A stretch of DNA of 64,000 nt, from assembly GCA_018821435.1 (NCBI GenBank), contig JAHJME010000012.1, positions 62,001 to 126,000 of the forward strand, given 5' to 3'. This stretch comes from Alphaproteobacteria bacterium (GTDB taxonomy: Bacteria > Pseudomonadota > Alphaproteobacteria > Caulobacterales > Caulobacteraceae). The notes beneath the pieces were generated by a model that worked only from the letters and a program-made list of their open reading frames with translations, did no database searches and was not told where the DNA came from. The position numbers and the translations under genes are program-made. Positions 42,538-51,124 of the stretch are shown here, piece after piece (the stretch's first letter is position 1; the number at the start of each line of letters is the position of its first letter).

Positions 42538-42684
42538 GTCATCCCGGTTTCCGCCGCTTGGCGGAAGACCGGGACCCCGACATGCGAACGGCGCCGTCTC
42601 TGACCGAGGCGGCGCCGTTGCTGTTTCTGGAGTGAACTTGGTGCTCGGGGTCCCGGTCTTCGCCTGCGGCGAAACCGGGATGAC
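42538..42684. repeat. Long inverted-repeat pair of REP-like elements
   Basis: Arms 42538-42580 (GTCATCCCGGTTTCCGCCG...) and 42645-42684 (...GGCGAAACCGGGATGAC) are near-perfect inverse copies of about 40 bp. Each arm is itself palindromic. They frame an inner terminator hairpin and lie between the convergent tig and small gene. Confidence 0.85.
42587..42619 (+). terminator. tig terminator inside the inverted repeat
   Basis: AACGGCGCCG - 13-nt loop - CGGCGCCGTT followed by GCTGTTTCT; perfect 10-bp stem. Symmetry lets it serve the convergent gene too. Confidence 0.65.
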
Positions 42685-42698
42685 AACCCGTTGGCGGT

Positions 42699-42875
42699 TT
42701 AAAGCGACCGCAGATGCCGGAGCAGTTCCGGGTTCTCCATCTGCGCGCGGCGTTCGTTGATCGCGCGGTGCAGATCCAGCGCTTCCGCCGGATCCAGCGG
42801 CGACAGGATGGACGTCTCGAGGTCGTCGTAAGCGGTAGGCGTGGCTTCGGGCACGCGCCCGTGAGGCATGTCCAT
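42699..42875 (-). CDS. Small hypothetical protein, 58 aa
   Basis: Starts at ATG 42875 with GGGAG seven bases upstream, a well-placed ribosome site. Sequence begins MDMPHGRVPEATPTAYDDLE and ends LLRHLRSL; it contains two likely helices (PAEALDLHRAINERRAQM and NPELLRHLRSL) and no cysteine or membrane segment. No family recognised. Codon use is like that of neighbours. Its 3' end abuts the REP pair. Confidence 0.6.
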   Translation of the reverse strand: MDMPHGRVPEATPTAYDDLETSILSPLDPAEALDLHRAINERRAQMENPELLRHLRSL

Positions 42876-43216
42876 CGTCAGTCTCCCATCAGACCCCGCG
42901 GACGCGGGGCCTCTCCCGACGTTTAAGGTATCATTTACCTGTCACACCCGCCAACGGCCTGATGGCCCGAAACGGGCGCCGGACGATCACACTCTGGTGT
43001 GGAAGATAATGCCCCGGCGGCGTTGAAAGGAGCGCTGGTGTTCAAGCGTCGCCGAGCAGAAATCGGTGAACCGTGATCAGGAATCGGTTGGCTTCCGCGG
43101 CGAGCCGGACGTAACCTGCTCTCCTATCGCCGCGTCGGGGCGCGGAGCCATCTCTGCCGCGCGCAGAGTCGACTTCGTTTCCTCGGGAGTAGAGCGTCCC
43201 GGGAAGGAAGCGAGTT
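42876..43216. other. Intergenic region upstream of the oxidoreductase operon
   Basis: About 340 bp with no credible gene. Short inverted repeats are AGGTA/TACCT (42926-42940) and CACAC/TGTG near 42990. GGAAGGAAG at 43202-43210 is the ribosome site for the next gene. No FNR box (TTGAT-N4-ATCAA) was seen. Confidence 0.5.
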
Positions 43217-45016
43217 TTGCAGCGCACGCGTGAGCTTGAGCCTGACTACTTTCACAAGGTCGTAGACTGCCAGTGGGCCTGTCCGGCCCACACCCCGGTC
43301 CCGGAATACATCCGCCTCATCGCGGAGGGCCGTTACTCCGAAGCCTACATGATCAACTGGAAGTCCAACGTCTTCCCCGGGATCCTGGGACGGACGTGCG
43401 ACAGACCGTGCGAACCTGCGTGCCGCCGAGGCCGGGTGGAAGAGGAGCCGGTGGCGATCTGCCGCCTGAAGAGGGTGGCGGCGGACCACAAGGACGACGT
43501 CACGGGCCTGATGCCGCCGCCGGCCGCCCGGCCCAATGGCAAGCGCATCGCCCTGGTGGGCTGCGGGCCCGCCTCGCTCACCGTCGCGCGCGATCTGGCG
43601 CCCCTGGGCTACCAACTCACCATCTTCGACAAGGACACCAAGTCGGCGGGCATGATCCGCAGCCAGATCCCGCGCTTCCGCCTGCCGGAAGAGGTGATCG
43701 ACGAGGAGGTCGGCTACATCCACGCCCTGGGCGGCGTCGAGATGCGCTTCGGAACTCCGATCGACAGCCTGAAGGCGCTGGTCGCCCAGGACTACGACGC
43801 GATCTTCGTGGGCTCCGGCGCGCCGCGCGGCCGCGACCTGGACCTGCCGGGTCGACAGGAGGCCGCGGCCAACATCCACATCGGTATCGACTGGTTGAGC
43901 TCGGTCTCCTTCGGCCACATCGACAAGATCGGCCGGCGCGTCATCGTCCTGGGCGGCGGCAACACCGCCATGGACTGCTGCCGCACCTCGCGGCGCCTGG
44001 GCGGCGAGGAGGTCAAGGTCATCGTCCGCTCCGGCTTCGAGGAGATGAAGGCGTCCCCCTGGGAGAAGGAGGACGCGATGCACGAGGACATCCCGATCCT
44101 CAACTTCCGCGTCCCCAAGGCCTTCACCCATGAGGACGGCAAGCTGACCGGCGTGCTGTTCGAGATTGTGAAAGCCGAGTTCGACGACCGGGGCCGACGC
44201 CGGCTCGTCCCCGCGGGCGAGCCGGACGAGCACCACGCCTGCGACGACGTGCTGGTGGCCGTCGGCCAGGAGAACGCCTTCCCCTGGATCGAGACCGACA
44301 TCGGCCTGGCGTTCGACGAATGGCACATGCCCCAGGTCGATCCGGCGACCTTCCAGTCGACGATCCCCAACGTCTTCTTCGGCGGCGACGCCGCCTTCGG
44401 CCCGAAGAACATCATCTGGGCGGTGTCCCAGGGCCACGACGCCGCCGTCTCGATCCACAAGTTCTGCCAGGGCGAGGACATCGCCGTCCGCCCGCCGCCG
44501 GGCGCCACGCTGGTCAGCCAGAAGATGGGCATCCACGAGTGGAGCTACGACAACGACGTCTCCAACGACCTGCGCTACCGCGTGCCGCAGCGCGAGAAGG
44601 CCGAGGCGCTGAAGAGCGTGCGGGTCGAGGTGGAACTGGGCTTCGACCTGTCCCAGGCGCTGGCGGAGGCCCAGCGCTGCCTGAACTGCGACGTCCAGAC
44701 GGTGTTCGCCGACAAGCTCTGCATCGAGTGCGACGCCTGCGTCGACATCTGCCCGATGGACTGCATCACCTTCACCGAGGACGCGCCCGATACCGAAGAC
44801 GGGGAGGGCGACCTCCGCGAGCGCCTGAAGGCGCCGGCGACCAACCTGACCCAGGACCTCTACGTCTCCGGCAAGCTGCCCACCGGCCGCGTCATGGCCA
44901 AGGACGAGGACGTCTGCCTGCACTGCGGCCTCTGCGCCGAGCGGTGTCCGACCGGCGCCTGGGACATGCAGAAGTTCTATCTGGAGATGACCCACGCGGG
45001 AGGCCAACGTGGCTGA
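43217..45016 (+). CDS. GltD-like FAD/NAD(P) oxidoreductase with ferredoxin domains
   Basis: 599 aa from a TTG at 43217 (GGAAGGA upstream; no ATG fits). N-terminal Fer4_20-type cluster (CQWACPAHTPVPEYI, CDRPCEPACRRG), FAD site LVGCGPASLTVARDL, second Rossmann VLGGGNTAMDCC, and two C-terminal 4Fe-4S motifs (CIECDACVDICPMDC, CLHCGLCAERCP). This is the glutamate-synthase small-subunit architecture with an added dicluster ferredoxin. Co-transcribed with a 2-oxoacid oxidoreductase pair (8-nt overlap), it probably moves electrons between that enzyme and NAD(P)H. Confidence 0.88.
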   Translation: MQRTRELEPDYFHKVVDCQWACPAHTPVPEYIRLIAEGRYSEAYMINWKSNVFPGILGRTCDRPCEPACRRGRVEEEPVAICRLKRVAADHKDDVTGLMPPPAARPNGKRIALVGCGPASLTVARDLAPLGYQLTIFDKDTKSAGMIRSQIPRFRLPEEVIDEEVGYIHALGGVEMRFGTPIDSLKALVAQDYDAIFVGSGAPRGRDLDLPGRQEAAANIHIGIDWLSSVSFGHIDKIGRRVIVLGGGNTAMDCCRTSRRLGGEEVKVIVRSGFEEMKASPWEKEDAMHEDIPILNFRVPKAFTHEDGKLTGVLFEIVKAEFDDRGRRRLVPAGEPDEHHACDDVLVAVGQENAFPWIETDIGLAFDEWHMPQVDPATFQSTIPNVFFGGDAAFGPKNIIWAVSQGHDAAVSIHKFCQGEDIAVRPPPGATLVSQKMGIHEWSYDNDVSNDLRYRVPQREKAEALKSVRVEVELGFDLSQALAEAQRCLNCDVQTVFADKLCIECDACVDICPMDCITFTEDAPDTEDGEGDLRERLKAPATNLTQDLYVSGKLPTGRVMAKDEDVCLHCGLCAERCPTGAWDMQKFYLEMTHAGGQRG

Positions 45017-46826
45017 CGCGCCCCGGATCAACGACTTCGTCGTCAAGTTCGCCAATGTGAACGGCTCGGGTTCGGCCAGCGCCAACGGCCTGTTCGCCCG
45101 CTCGGTGATGCGGATGGGCGTGCCGGTGGCGGCCCGCAACATCTTCCCGTCCAACATCCAGGGCCTGCCCACCTGGTACGAGGTGCGGATCACCGAGGCG
45201 GGCTACATGGGCCGGCGTGGCGGCGTCGACCTGATGGTCGCCATGAACCCGCAGACCTGGGACCGTGATCTGGCCGAGATCGAGAGCGGCGGTTTCCTGC
45301 TCTACGACAGCACCAAGCCGCTCTCGCGAACCCGCGAGGACATCCAGGTCATCGGCGTGCCGCTGACCGCCATGTGCAACGACGCCTACGAGCTGCCGCG
45401 CGAGCGCCAGCTGTTCAAGAACACCATCTATGTCGGGGCCTTGGCCGCGCTTCTTAACATCGACCTCGGCGTCATCGACGCCCTGCTCGCCGACGACTTC
45501 GCGGGCAAGGACCGGCTGATCAAGGCCAATGTCGAAGCCCTGCGGATGGGCCACGACTACGTGGTCCAGAACCTGACCCCGTTGCCGCTGCAGGTGCGCC
45601 AGGCCGACGCGGTCGGCGACCGCATCTACGTCGAGGGCAACAACGCCGCCGCCCTGGGCGCCGTCTACGGCGGCGCCACCGTCTGCGCCTGGTATCCGAT
45701 CACGCCATCCACCTCCCTGGCCGAGGCCTTCACCAGCTATTGCCAGGACTTGCGGGTGGAACCTGAGACCGGCAAGGCTCGCTACGCCATCATCCAGGGC
45801 GAGGATGAGATCGCCTCGATCGGCATGGTCGTCGGCGCCGGCTGGAACGGCTGCCGCGCCTTCACCGCCACCTCCGGCCCCGGCGTCTCGCTGATGACCG
45901 AGTTCATCGGCCTGAGCTACTTCGCCGAGATCCCCGCGGTGATCTTCGACGTCCAGCGCGGCGGCCCGTCCACCGGCATGCCCACCCGCACCCAGCAGGC
46001 CGACCTGCTGGCCGCCGCCTATTCCGGCCACGGCGACACCAAGCACCCGATGCTCCTGCCCGCCGACCCCGGCGAGTGCTTCGAGATGGGCGCCCAGGCC
46101 TTCGACCTCGCCGACCGCCTGCAGACCACCATCTTCGTCATGCTCGACCTGGACATCGGCATGAACGAGTGGCTGACCGAGCCCTTCAAATGGGACGACA
46201 CCCGCCGCCTCGACCGCGGCAAGGTGATGACCGCCGCCGAGCTCGAAGCCGGCGCCGACTTCGGCCGCTACAAGGAAGTCGACGGCGACGGCATCCCCTA
46301 CCGCACCTATCCCGGCACGCACCCCAGCAAGGGCGGCTACTTCACCCGCGGCACCTCGCGGAACCCCTACGCCCGCTACTCCGAGGAGGGCGCCGTCTAC
46401 GTCGACAACATGGAGCGCCTGCTCCGCAAGTTCGAGACGGCCAAGACCCTGGTCCCCGCGCCCATCCTGCGCCCCGCCAAGGGCAAGACGACCGAGGGCG
46501 TGCTCTACTTCGGCTCCACCGCGCCGGCCATGCACGAGGCGCTGGAGATGCTGGAAGGGCAGGGCCTGCGGCTGAACGCGCTGCGCGTGCGCGGCTTCCC
46601 GTTTCCCGACGAGGTGTTCGACTTCATCGCCGCCCACGACACCGTCTATGTGGTCGAACAGAACCGCGACGCCCAGTTCCGCACCCTGGTGGTCACCGAG
46701 GGCGACGTCGACCCCGGCAAGCTGGTCCCGGTGCTCCACTACGACGGCACGCCGATCACCGCCCGCTTCATCGCCGGCGCCATCGGCCAGCGCATGCAAG
46801 TCGGCCAGAGCGAGGCGGCGGAATGA
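45009..46826 (+). CDS. 2-oxoacid:acceptor oxidoreductase, fused gamma-alpha subunit
   Basis: 605 aa from GTG 45009 with GGGAGG upstream. Residues 1-185 are the gamma domain (FANVNGSGSASANGLFARSVMRMG, YEVRITEAGYMGR) and the rest is the alpha/pyrimidine-binding part (GGATVCAWYPITPSTSLAEAF, TSGPGVSLMTEFIGLSYFAEIP, GGPSTGMPTRTQQADL), as in KorA/VorA-type enzymes. Together with the beta subunit it oxidatively decarboxylates a 2-oxoacid to the acyl-CoA, most likely 2-oxoglutarate or a branched-chain acid. ATGA overlap with the beta gene. Confidence 0.92.
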   Translation: MADAPRINDFVVKFANVNGSGSASANGLFARSVMRMGVPVAARNIFPSNIQGLPTWYEVRITEAGYMGRRGGVDLMVAMNPQTWDRDLAEIESGGFLLYDSTKPLSRTREDIQVIGVPLTAMCNDAYELPRERQLFKNTIYVGALAALLNIDLGVIDALLADDFAGKDRLIKANVEALRMGHDYVVQNLTPLPLQVRQADAVGDRIYVEGNNAAALGAVYGGATVCAWYPITPSTSLAEAFTSYCQDLRVEPETGKARYAIIQGEDEIASIGMVVGAGWNGCRAFTATSGPGVSLMTEFIGLSYFAEIPAVIFDVQRGGPSTGMPTRTQQADLLAAAYSGHGDTKHPMLLPADPGECFEMGAQAFDLADRLQTTIFVMLDLDIGMNEWLTEPFKWDDTRRLDRGKVMTAAELEAGADFGRYKEVDGDGIPYRTYPGTHPSKGGYFTRGTSRNPYARYSEEGAVYVDNMERLLRKFETAKTLVPAPILRPAKGKTTEGVLYFGSTAPAMHEALEMLEGQGLRLNALRVRGFPFPDEVFDFIAAHDTVYVVEQNRDAQFRTLVVTEGDVDPGKLVPVLHYDGTPITARFIAGAIGQRMQVGQSEAAE

Positions 46827-47878
46827 CCTACATCCTCAAGCCCCAGCTGCATCACCCCAACCTGCCGAAGAACGGCCTGGGCTTCACCCGCCGCGACTAC
46901 GAGGGCTCGGTCTCCACCCTGTGCGCCGGCTGCGGCCACGACAGCATCTCGGCCGGCATCATCCAGGCCTGTTTCGAGCTGGAGCTCCCGCCCCACCGGG
47001 TGGCCAAGCTCTCCGGCATCGGCTGCTCGTCCAAGACCCCGGACTACTTCCTGGGCGCCAGCCACGGCTTCAACACCGTGCATGGCCGCATGCCCTCGGT
47101 GCTGACCGGCGCCAACCTGGCCAACCGCGACCTGATCTACCTGGGCGTCTCCGGCGACGGCGACTCGGCCTCCATCGGCCTGGGCCAGTTCGCCCACGCC
47201 ATCCGCCGCGGCGTGAACATGCTCTACATCGTCGAGAACAACGGCGTGTACGGCCTGACCAAGGGCCAGTTCTCCGCCACCTCGGATCGCGGCTCGAAGT
47301 CGAAGAAGGGCGTGGTCAACCACGACACCGGCATCGACATGGTGGGCCTGGCCCTGCAGATGGGCGCCACCTTCGTGGCCCGCTCATTCTCCGGCGACAA
47401 GGACCAGCTGGTCCCGCTGATCAAGGCCGGCCTGGCGCACAAGGGCGCCGCCTTCATCGACTGCATCTCCCCTTGCGTGCAGTTCAACAACCACAACGGC
47501 TCGACCAAGAGCTTCGACTATGTGCGCGAGCACAACGAGGCGGTGAACCGCCTGGACATGATCACCCCGCGCGACCCGATCACCGTCGGCTACCAGCCCG
47601 GCGAGACCGTGAAGGTCCAGCAGCACGACGGCTCGATCCTGGCCCTGCACAAGCTGGCCGAGCTCTACAACCCCACCAACCGCGCCCAGGCCCTGGGCTA
47701 CCTCCAGGCCCGGCAGGCGAGGGGCCAGATCGTCACCGGCCTCCTGTTCGTCGACCCCGAGGCGGGCGACCTCCACGACGCCGTCGGCACCGTCGACACG
47801 CCCCTCAACCAGCTGAACGAAGCCGAACTGGTCCCGGGCCAGTCCGCCCTCGACCGCATCAACCAGGCGCTGCGCTAG
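46823..47878 (+). CDS. 2-oxoacid:acceptor oxidoreductase beta subunit (TPP-binding)
   Basis: 351 aa starting at the ATG overlapping the alpha stop. TPP motif GDGDSASIGLGQ ... ENNGVYGLTKGQ, iron-sulfur ligands in CAGCGHD and GIGCSSK, and CISPCVQFNNH late in the chain. KorB-type. The set needs no separate gamma or delta gene because gamma is fused to alpha and ferredoxin domains are in the FAD subunit. Confidence 0.93.
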   Translation: MTYILKPQLHHPNLPKNGLGFTRRDYEGSVSTLCAGCGHDSISAGIIQACFELELPPHRVAKLSGIGCSSKTPDYFLGASHGFNTVHGRMPSVLTGANLANRDLIYLGVSGDGDSASIGLGQFAHAIRRGVNMLYIVENNGVYGLTKGQFSATSDRGSKSKKGVVNHDTGIDMVGLALQMGATFVARSFSGDKDQLVPLIKAGLAHKGAAFIDCISPCVQFNNHNGSTKSFDYVREHNEAVNRLDMITPRDPITVGYQPGETVKVQQHDGSILALHKLAELYNPTNRAQALGYLQARQARGQIVTGLLFVDPEAGDLHDAVGTVDTPLNQLNEAELVPGQSALDRINQALR

Positions 47879-47910
47879 GCTCGCGGCTGAGCGAGCGCTC
47901 CAACCGCAAT

Positions 47911-48051
47911 GGCGCGTCAGCGCCGGCAAAATCGACCACGAACCACACGAACCACACGAACGGATTCAAGGCGTCCGCGGCCTCGCGGCCGGCAAAGCCC
48001 GTTCGTGTGGTTCGTGTGGTTCGTGGACAAATGACAGCGCCTGCGGCGCGC
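47911..48051. repeat. Palindromic element with perfect 27-bp inverted repeat, copy 1
   Basis: Arms 47936-47962 and 48000-48026 are exact inverse copies built from repeats of ACCACACGA. Outer ends GGCGCGTCAGCGCC (from 47911) and GACAGCGCCTGCGGCGCGC (to 48051) match those of a second copy at 56570-56707. It lies between two convergent gene ends and could form a large bidirectional terminator hairpin. Confidence 0.85.
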
Positions 48052-48062
48052 AACGACGCCGC

Positions 48063-48797
48063 CTAGCGCGCGCCGCGCCACCCCTGCCAAACCGCATACG
48101 CCCCCACGACCACCGCCGCCCCCAGCGCCGCGGCCGCCACGTCCGGCTTGCCGGCCGTCTCCGCGACCCAGACCGCGACCAGGCCCCAGGCGATCGGCGC
48201 GCCATAGACGGGGAACCGCCCGGTCCGCAGCACCGCCAGCGCCACGCCGGTCACCACCCCCACGCCCACAAAGGCCGCCGCCGTCTCGATCCCCTTGAGC
48301 GCCCCCACCGCCGTCAGCACGGTCAGGATGTTGATCGCCGCCGCGATGGTCAGCCAGCCGGCCAGCAGGCTCAGCGGCCACCACACGAACAGCCGGTCCT
48401 TCCAGCCCGCGACCCCCGGCGCCGTCCGCCACAGCCCCGCCGTCAGCGCCACCGCCGACACCACGATCACGCCCACGCTGCCCCACTTCAGGTCCAACGC
48501 CGAGGCGATGATCCACAGCCCACAGCCCAGGATCGCCACGATCGACGGCCCGGCGATCGCCGCCAGCGCCGCGTCGTCGCGGTTGCGGGGCAGGGCCTGC
48601 CACACCGCATAGGCCACGAGCCCCGCATAGATCACGCTCCAGATCGAGAACGCATAGCCCGCCGCCCGCAGGGTCCCGTTTCCGTCCTGCGCGAACTCGG
48701 CCGCCGACAGGCCCAGCCCGAACACCGCCTGCGCCGCCGGCACCAGGATGGCGAACGCCACCGCCAGCGGGATCAGAACGCGCCGCGCCGCCACCAT
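48063..48797 (-). CDS. Integral membrane protein, distantly TspO/MBR-like
   Basis: 244 aa with about seven helices. YAFSIWSVIYAGLVAYAVWQAL and the KWGSVG / WWPLSLLAGWLTIA segments resemble long tryptophan-rich TspO-like membrane proteins common in bacteria, but similarity is weak and no ligand can be proposed. Starts at ATG 48797, one base overlapping the stop of the lipoprotein gene (TGATG), so they form an operon. Confidence 0.7.
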   Translation of the reverse strand: MVAARRVLIPLAVAFAILVPAAQAVFGLGLSAAEFAQDGNGTLRAAGYAFSIWSVIYAGLVAYAVWQALPRNRDDAALAAIAGPSIVAILGCGLWIIASALDLKWGSVGVIVVSAVALTAGLWRTAPGVAGWKDRLFVWWPLSLLAGWLTIAAAINILTVLTAVGALKGIETAAAFVGVGVVTGVALAVLRTGRFPVYGAPIAWGLVAVWVAETAGKPDVAAAALGAAVVVGAYAVWQGWRGAR

Positions 48798-49603
48798 CAG
48801 GCGCCCCCGTCCGTCACCGGCGCCGGCGCGGCGTCCTTCGGCAGCGGCTTGGCGCCGCTCATCCCCGGCACATAGAGGCCGCTGGCCATCCCGGCGATGA
48901 AGCCCTCCGGCCGGAACCGCGCGCCATACTGGGCGCAGGGGTCCTCGCCGGACGCGATCTTCCGCGCCTTCAGGCCCTTGGGCGTCATCGTCGCCGCCGC
49001 CACGTCGGCGAACGGCTCGGCGAACTGCAGCGCGTCGCCCAGCCGGCTCAGCGACGGATCGTCGGTGCCCAGCGCGGTCGCGTCCCGGTTCCAGACCAGC
49101 GCCGCCAGCTGCCGGCCCTTCGGCGTCACCATCTCGGCCTCCGCGCCCAGCCCGCCCAGCGTGCCGGGCACGCGCACCCCGATCGGCCCCGGAATGAAGA
49201 AGCCCGCCGCCGCCGACGCGGTCGAGGCGACCCGCCCCGTCGGCTTCACCCGCGTCACCACCGCGCGCACCCGCGCGTCGGCCTGGGCCGGGTCATAGGT
49301 CAGCTCGTAGCGCTCGGTGATCTCGAAACACATCTGCGCGTCCATCTCGCGCAGCAGCAACGCCCGCTCCTTGTCGTCCAGCCACCCGGTCTGCGGCCCC
49401 GCCGCCATCCGCGCCGGCTCCACGAACACCCGCCGCACGGCCGCCAGCTCGGCCTCGTCCTTCCGCTCGGCGATCCCGGTCCGCACCGTCCCCGCGCGCG
49501 GCGTCAGCCCCTCGTAGCTGGACAGCGCCCCCGACGGCTTGCCCGCCGTGGCGCACGCCCCCAGCGAGAGTGAGGCGAGTAGAATAGCGGTCAGGGATTT
49601 CAC
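48797..49603 (-). CDS. DUF3313-like lipoprotein
   Basis: 268 aa from GTG 49603 with GAGAA upstream; the signal sequence VKSLTAILLASLSLGAC ends in a lipobox cysteine at position 17. Body: YEGLTPRAGTVRTGI..., VFVEPARM, ERYELTYDPAQADARVRAVVTRVKPTG, VWNRDATALG, pattern of DUF3313 outer-membrane-associated lipoproteins. Function unknown. A GTG-less reading from 49672 adds residues without ribosome-site support. Confidence 0.8.
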   Translation of the reverse strand: MKSLTAILLASLSLGACATAGKPSGALSSYEGLTPRAGTVRTGIAERKDEAELAAVRRVFVEPARMAAGPQTGWLDDKERALLLREMDAQMCFEITERYELTYDPAQADARVRAVVTRVKPTGRVASTASAAAGFFIPGPIGVRVPGTLGGLGAEAEMVTPKGRQLAALVWNRDATALGTDDPSLSRLGDALQFAEPFADVAAATMTPKGLKARKIASGEDPCAQYGARFRPEGFIAGMASGLYVPGMSGAKPLPKDAAPAPVTDGGA

Positions 49604-49729
49604 GGGCGTTCTCGGTTGCGGCGTCGCCGTCACCAACGCCCCCCGTGCGGCGGAGTTGCGGCGACGCGCCACCCGCGGTTCGCCCCCGCGCCATCGACGT
49701 GGCGCGAGGGGCTCACGCGCGCCCGGGCG

Positions 49730-50578
49730 TCAGGCTGCGGCGAAGGCCATCCTGCGGCGGCGCATCAGCGCGCCGACGCCGCCCAGGCCCAGGACCATCA
49801 TGGCCCAGGTCGAGGGCTCGGGCACGGCGCCGCCGGGCGGCACCACCACCAGATTCGCGTCGAACCAGATGTGATGGTTCTCGACCGCGTCGTTGAGGTT
49901 GAGCTGGCCGGTGGAGCCCTGCAGCACCTGGCCGTTGCCGGCGCCGTCGCCGAAGCCGACCGCCGCCAGGTTGGCGCCCGTATCCGACGCCTGCCAGTCC
50001 ATCGTCTTGTAGAAGAAGCCGATCTGGCCCTCGCCCTCGGGCGTGGTGAAATTGTCGCCCCGCAGGACCAGCTGGAACGAGTTGAAGACGTCGCCGCGCG
50101 TGTTGTACGCCGCGACCTGGTCCCAGGTGACGACCAGCTGGCCGGCCGTGTCCAGCTGGTAGTGGACGACGCCGCTCAGCGGGTTGCGGGTGTCGACGTC
50201 GGAGAAGAAGGGCGAGATGATCGGCGAGTCTTGGCCGGTGGGGCCGCTCGGATCGTAGGCCGCGACCCCGGCGCCGAAGCTGACGCTGCCGTTGTTGTTG
50301 ATGTAGAGCGAGTTATAGGTCGTTCCGAAGAGGGTGTAGTCGAACCCCAGGTTGACCTCGCCCTGGAAGCCGTCGTCGTTTCGGCCATCCAGACGCCCGA
50401 CGTTCGAGCCGTTCCCCCCACCCGTGGTGACAATGTTCGCCCCCAGGTTGTTGGTGTAATAGCCGGTCGAGGCCACCAGGCTCGATTGCGGCACGGTGAC
50501 GATGGCGGCCTGCGCGGTCCCGCTCATCGCCAGGGCCGCCACGAGGGCGGGGAGGGATTTTTGGAGTAAGCTACTCAT
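49730..50578 (-). CDS. Nidogen-like (NIDO) domain PEPxxWA-CTERM protein
   Basis: 282 aa from ATG 50578 with AAGGA seven bases upstream. Signal peptide LQKSLPALVAALAMSGTAQA. The middle 60-240 resembles a NIDO domain: GFDYTLFGTTYNSLYINNNGSVSFG, SPIISPFFSDVDTRN, VVTWDQVAAYN, FQLVLRG and GQIGFFYKTMDW. C-terminal tail VPEPSTWAMMVLGLGGVG plus arginines is an exosortase sorting signal. Probably a surface or matrix adhesion protein. Confidence 0.88.
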   Translation of the reverse strand: MSSLLQKSLPALVAALAMSGTAQAAIVTVPQSSLVASTGYYTNNLGANIVTTGGGNGSNVGRLDGRNDDGFQGEVNLGFDYTLFGTTYNSLYINNNGSVSFGAGVAAYDPSGPTGQDSPIISPFFSDVDTRNPLSGVVHYQLDTAGQLVVTWDQVAAYNTRGDVFNSFQLVLRGDNFTTPEGEGQIGFFYKTMDWQASDTGANLAAVGFGDGAGNGQVLQGSTGQLNLNDAVENHHIWFDANLVVVPPGGAVPEPSTWAMMVLGLGGVGALMRRRRMAFAAA

Positions 50579-50801
50579 AACGCGTTCCTTTACGCACAAC
50601 TGCGGGCGCGGCTTGGCCCCCGACAAGACGACGCAACTGACCAGAGCCGGTCGTCTCCCGACAGAGGGGGTCGCCTCTGGGGCGAGTCAGGTTTTGGGTC
50701 CGCGACCCCGACACCCGCCCCGGCGGACCACCCTGGATACGCCCCACGGGCGACGGGCGCCGCGCGCCGAAGCGCGGTCGGCGAAGAGGGCAGGGCCGCT
50801 C

Positions 50802-50978
50802 CTAGTACCGGCTACGCGCCGAAGGCCTGATGGACCGCCGTTTCAGCTCCGCCTGCATCGCCACCCAGATGGTCTCGGCGCCCTGCGTATCGCCCGCGCC
50901 GACGGCCTGGCTGAACAGCCCCAGCATCGTCGCTTCCGACAGGTCCTCGATTGTCGGGCTCTTGGGTAGGTCGTACAT
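50802..50978 (-). CDS. Small hypothetical protein, 58 aa
   Basis: Starts at ATG 50978 with GGTGAGG upstream. MYDLPKSPTIEDLSEATMLG then a helix (FSQAVGAGDTQGAETIWVAM), ending RRSIRPSARSRY. Acidic N-terminal half, basic C-terminus, no membrane segment. Not recognised. The length and codon use suggest a real small gene. Confidence 0.55.
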   Translation of the reverse strand: MYDLPKSPTIEDLSEATMLGLFSQAVGAGDTQGAETIWVAMQAELKRRSIRPSARSRY

Positions 50979-51124
50979 GCTGCCTCACCGTAGGCCGAAC
51001 CAGGGGCGGCCGCGCTTGGCCGTCCAGGCGCCAATGTACGCGAGTCCCAGGGCCTGTCCCTACAAGCTGCGGCGGACACCTCGCCGTGGGCGAAGGGGAT
51101 CCGGAGTTATCATCGGCCCTCGAT

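Noticed and set aside
42876-43216. FNR-type operator before the oxidoreductase operon
   Set aside because: TTGAA/TTCAA and similar pairs exist but none fits TTGAT-N4-ATCAA.
47936-48026. CRISPR array, because of short repeated units
   Set aside because: Units are contiguous, lack spacers and are arranged as an inverted repeat.
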